Source: an uncultured Bacilli bacterium (lineage in GTDB: Bacteria > Bacillota_I > Bacilli_A > RFN20 > CAG-449). Taken from it: a stretch of 35,035 nucleotides of DNA. Of this stretch, positions 33,451-35,035 are shown one piece after another. Every line of letters starts with the position of its first letter. The stretch's first letter is position 1. The notes below the pieces were generated by a model. That model did not search any database. It saw nothing but the letters and a program-made list of their open reading frames with translations, and had not been told where the DNA came from. Location: positions 1 to 35,035 of the forward strand of contig CANQWG010000011.1 in NCBI GenBank assembly GCA_947627505.1, written 5' to 3'. The position numbers and the translations under genes were made by a program.

Positions 33451-34034
33451 TCTTTTGTTCGATGTGGTACTTGATGACAATGGCGGCACCTAGCCTCATA
33501 AGTTTCTTCTGCACCGACAATAACGATTTCGTCTTCATAATATGCCGGCACTCCGTTTACAATTCTTTGAGTTCTAGTTGCCAAAGCCCCACAATTTTCA
33601 CAGATTGCCGAAAGCTTAGTAACCGACTCAGCCCGAGCTAATAATTCAGGCATAATAGAAAAAGGTTCTCCTCTAAAATCAAGATCAAGTCCGGCAACGA
33701 TAACTCTAATTCCTCTTGAAGCCAACGTTTCACAAATCTCCACTACTTCCGGATCTAAAAATTGCACTTCATCGATGACGACCGAATAAGTATCTTCTTC
33801 AAGATAGTTATAGATATCGTGAGCCTTATCGATATCCACGGATTTTGTCCGATTTTTTGCGTGTGAAACAATTTCACATTCAGAGTATCGGTTATCAATT
33901 CGTGGTTTAAAAACCAACACTTTCTTTTTAGCGTATTCCATTCTTTTAACACGTCTAATTAACTCTTCGCTTTTGCCAGCAAACATCGGTCCACAGATAA
34001 CTTCAATCCAGCCTAATCGCATATTGTATTCCAT
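33435..34034 (-). CDS. tdk: Thymidine kinase
   Basis: This 199-aa type II thymidine kinase has the P-loop GPMFAGKS (15-22), the VIDEVQF segment with catalytic Glu89, and a zinc-binding set of four cysteines, Cys145, Cys148, Cys183 and Cys186. It phosphorylates thymidine (and deoxyuridine) in the nucleotide salvage pathway. The length is normal. It lies 14 nt after the PF06541-type gene on the same strand. Confidence 0.96.
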   Translation of the reverse strand: MEYNMRLGWIEVICGPMFAGKSEELIRRVKRMEYAKKKVLVFKPRIDNRYSECEIVSHAKNRTKSVDIDKAHDIYNYLEEDTYSVVIDEVQFLDPEVVEICETLASRGIRVIVAGLDLDFRGEPFSIMPELLARAESVTKLSAICENCGALATRTQRIVNGVPAYYEDEIVIVGAEETYEARCRHCHQVPHRTKEKIHQ

Positions 34035-34048
34035 ATATTTACCTCTTT

Positions 34049-34771
34049 CTATTCACTTTCTAACTCCAACGTCATGTTTGGATAAATCAGTTTTAAAAAA
34101 TCATCATTGTAAATGGTATCTATCAGTTTTTCAAAAAAATTCGGTTCTTGACATTGCATGGTTTCCGCACATATATGTCGCGCTTCTTGTCGTTTTAACG
34201 CCACTAAAGAAATTAAACTATCAAGCAAAAAGAAAATAATAAATCCGATAGTCAGTTTATGTCCGATGTGAGGGGGAATTTTAGCTAATTGATGCAGAAT
34301 AAACGGATACAATATTTTTAAGGCGAGCGCGGAAACGATCCCCCATCCAATCGCGTGAAACAAAGAAGTTCCACCCCAGAACAATCCTTGCAAAACTTGC
34401 TTACCATTGATATAAATAAATGATTTATAATTCCAAGATTCGGTTTTAAAAAAAGCACGTTGCAAAGCCCAAATCGTATATTCAAAAAGGCCACCGACAA
34501 ATCCACCGACAAGAATTAAATTATGCACTTTTTTAAATCGATGCAACAAGACAACCAAAAGAACGAAACCGGCACCATAAACGGGATTAACCGGACCGTA
34601 AATCAAGCCGCGCCGTGATTGCCATTCACCGAATTGAAATAAGCAAAGAATTTCTTCATAAACCGTGCCTAAAACACTTCCAATAAGAAAAATCCACACT
34701 AGCTGATCTAGTTTCAATTCTTGAGCAAACACCTTAGTTTCTGTCTTTTCTTTTTCAATAGTTTCTATCAT
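34049..34771 (-). CDS. Putative ABC transporter permease, PF06541 type
   Basis: This 240-aa membrane protein has six or so spans and the family's signature SRRGLIYGPVNPVYGAG (about 52-68) after an N-terminal acidic/Lys-rich segment. It matches the PF06541 (CmpB) group, annotated as putative ABC transporter permease although the function is not proven. It precedes tdk on the same strand. The C-terminal 50 residues are hydrophilic and contain CAETMQCQEPNF. Confidence 0.8.
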   Translation of the reverse strand: MIETIEKEKTETKVFAQELKLDQLVWIFLIGSVLGTVYEEILCLFQFGEWQSRRGLIYGPVNPVYGAGFVLLVVLLHRFKKVHNLILVGGFVGGLFEYTIWALQRAFFKTESWNYKSFIYINGKQVLQGLFWGGTSLFHAIGWGIVSALALKILYPFILHQLAKIPPHIGHKLTIGFIIFFLLDSLISLVALKRQEARHICAETMQCQEPNFFEKLIDTIYNDDFLKLIYPNMTLELESE

Positions 34772-34965
34772 AATAATTCCAATCTATTTAAGATATTCAT
34801 ATACAATTAAAATTATAAGTGATTACCTAATGATATTAAATCTTCTTGTAGATTTTTTTACAATTTTTGTGCCACTTATTTTATTTGTATAAGTAACATT
34901 ATACTAATTATTTATATTGCAAATCTTTTTTAAGATACTTTAAAATAATTGTAAAGAAACCCATC

Positions 34966-34997
34966 TTCCGTCGTTGTTCACTAGATTTTCCGTCGTT
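34966..34997. repeat. Direct repeat TTCCGTCGTT, two copies 22 bp apart
   Basis: TTCCGTCGTT occurs at 34966-34975 and again at 34988-34997 in the AT-rich, gene-free stretch 34772-35035. The centre-to-centre distance of 22 bp is two helical turns, as expected for paired protein-binding sites. No other feature is seen in that stretch. Confidence 0.5.
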
Positions 34998-35035
34998 TTA
35001 ATAAAATAATTTCATGCAAATTGATTTAACTATAT

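Noticed and set aside
1-35035. CRISPR array, rRNA or tRNA genes
   Set aside because: I saw no regularly spaced identical repeats and no rRNA- or tRNA-like stretches.
1-35035. UGA read as tryptophan, as in many Mollicutes
   Set aside because: Trp is encoded by TGG, and TGA ends feoB and the DUF3850 gene at sensible places.

Overview
The window is low-GC DNA from a bacterium that uses standard stop codons (TGA ends real genes, for example feoB and the DUF3850 gene). The gene set (Opp transporter, FeoAB, ThiT under a TPP riboswitch, secG-rnr-smpB, a GerQ-like spore-coat protein, DUF402 and YumC-type genes) points to a Bacillota member, probably a Bacilli/Erysipelotrichia-like gut lineage related to the Mollicutes. 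The GerQ homologue, with a sigma-E-like promoter in front of it, hints at endospore formation. The placement is inference; no rRNA or tRNA gene is present to test it.

Region 1 (about 1-6265, left end outside the window) is a very AT-rich mobile element with all genes on the + strand. It carries a membrane-anchored protein, a DNA methyltransferase, a DUF3850/ASCH-like protein, a large Zot-type (pI-like) membrane ATPase, an HUH rolling-circle Rep, a non-coding-looking segment with strong hairpins and a direct repeat, a DDE transposase/integrase, and a 58-aa single-span protein with its own promoter and terminator that looks like a filamentous-phage major coat protein. Together these fit an integrated inovirus-like (filamentous phage) element that probably uses a DDE recombinase for integration.

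Region 2 (6.4-13.8 kb) is chromosomal: a YumC-type ferredoxin-NADP reductase converging on a DUF402 phosphatase, a DUF3137 membrane protein behind a perfect 24-bp palindrome, the TPP-riboswitch-controlled thiT with a small membrane protein, the GerQ-like gene, then ung preceded by a 687-aa membrane protein with an internal duplication and an IKPI-repeat tail.

Region 3 (13.9-23.5 kb) holds feoA-feoB-Cys-rich protein (ferrous iron uptake) and a five-gene oppA-B-C-D-F operon on the minus strand. Its OppD has a long coiled-coil insertion and its OppB a six-cysteine external loop.

Region 4 (23.5-35.0 kb) holds a small membrane protein, the secG-rnr-smpB cluster (preprotein export, RNA decay, ribosome rescue) with a trailing unknown gene, a two-span membrane protein, a calcium-type P-type ATPase divergent from a membrane-bound XRE regulator and a secreted protein, thymidine kinase, and a PF06541-type membrane protein.
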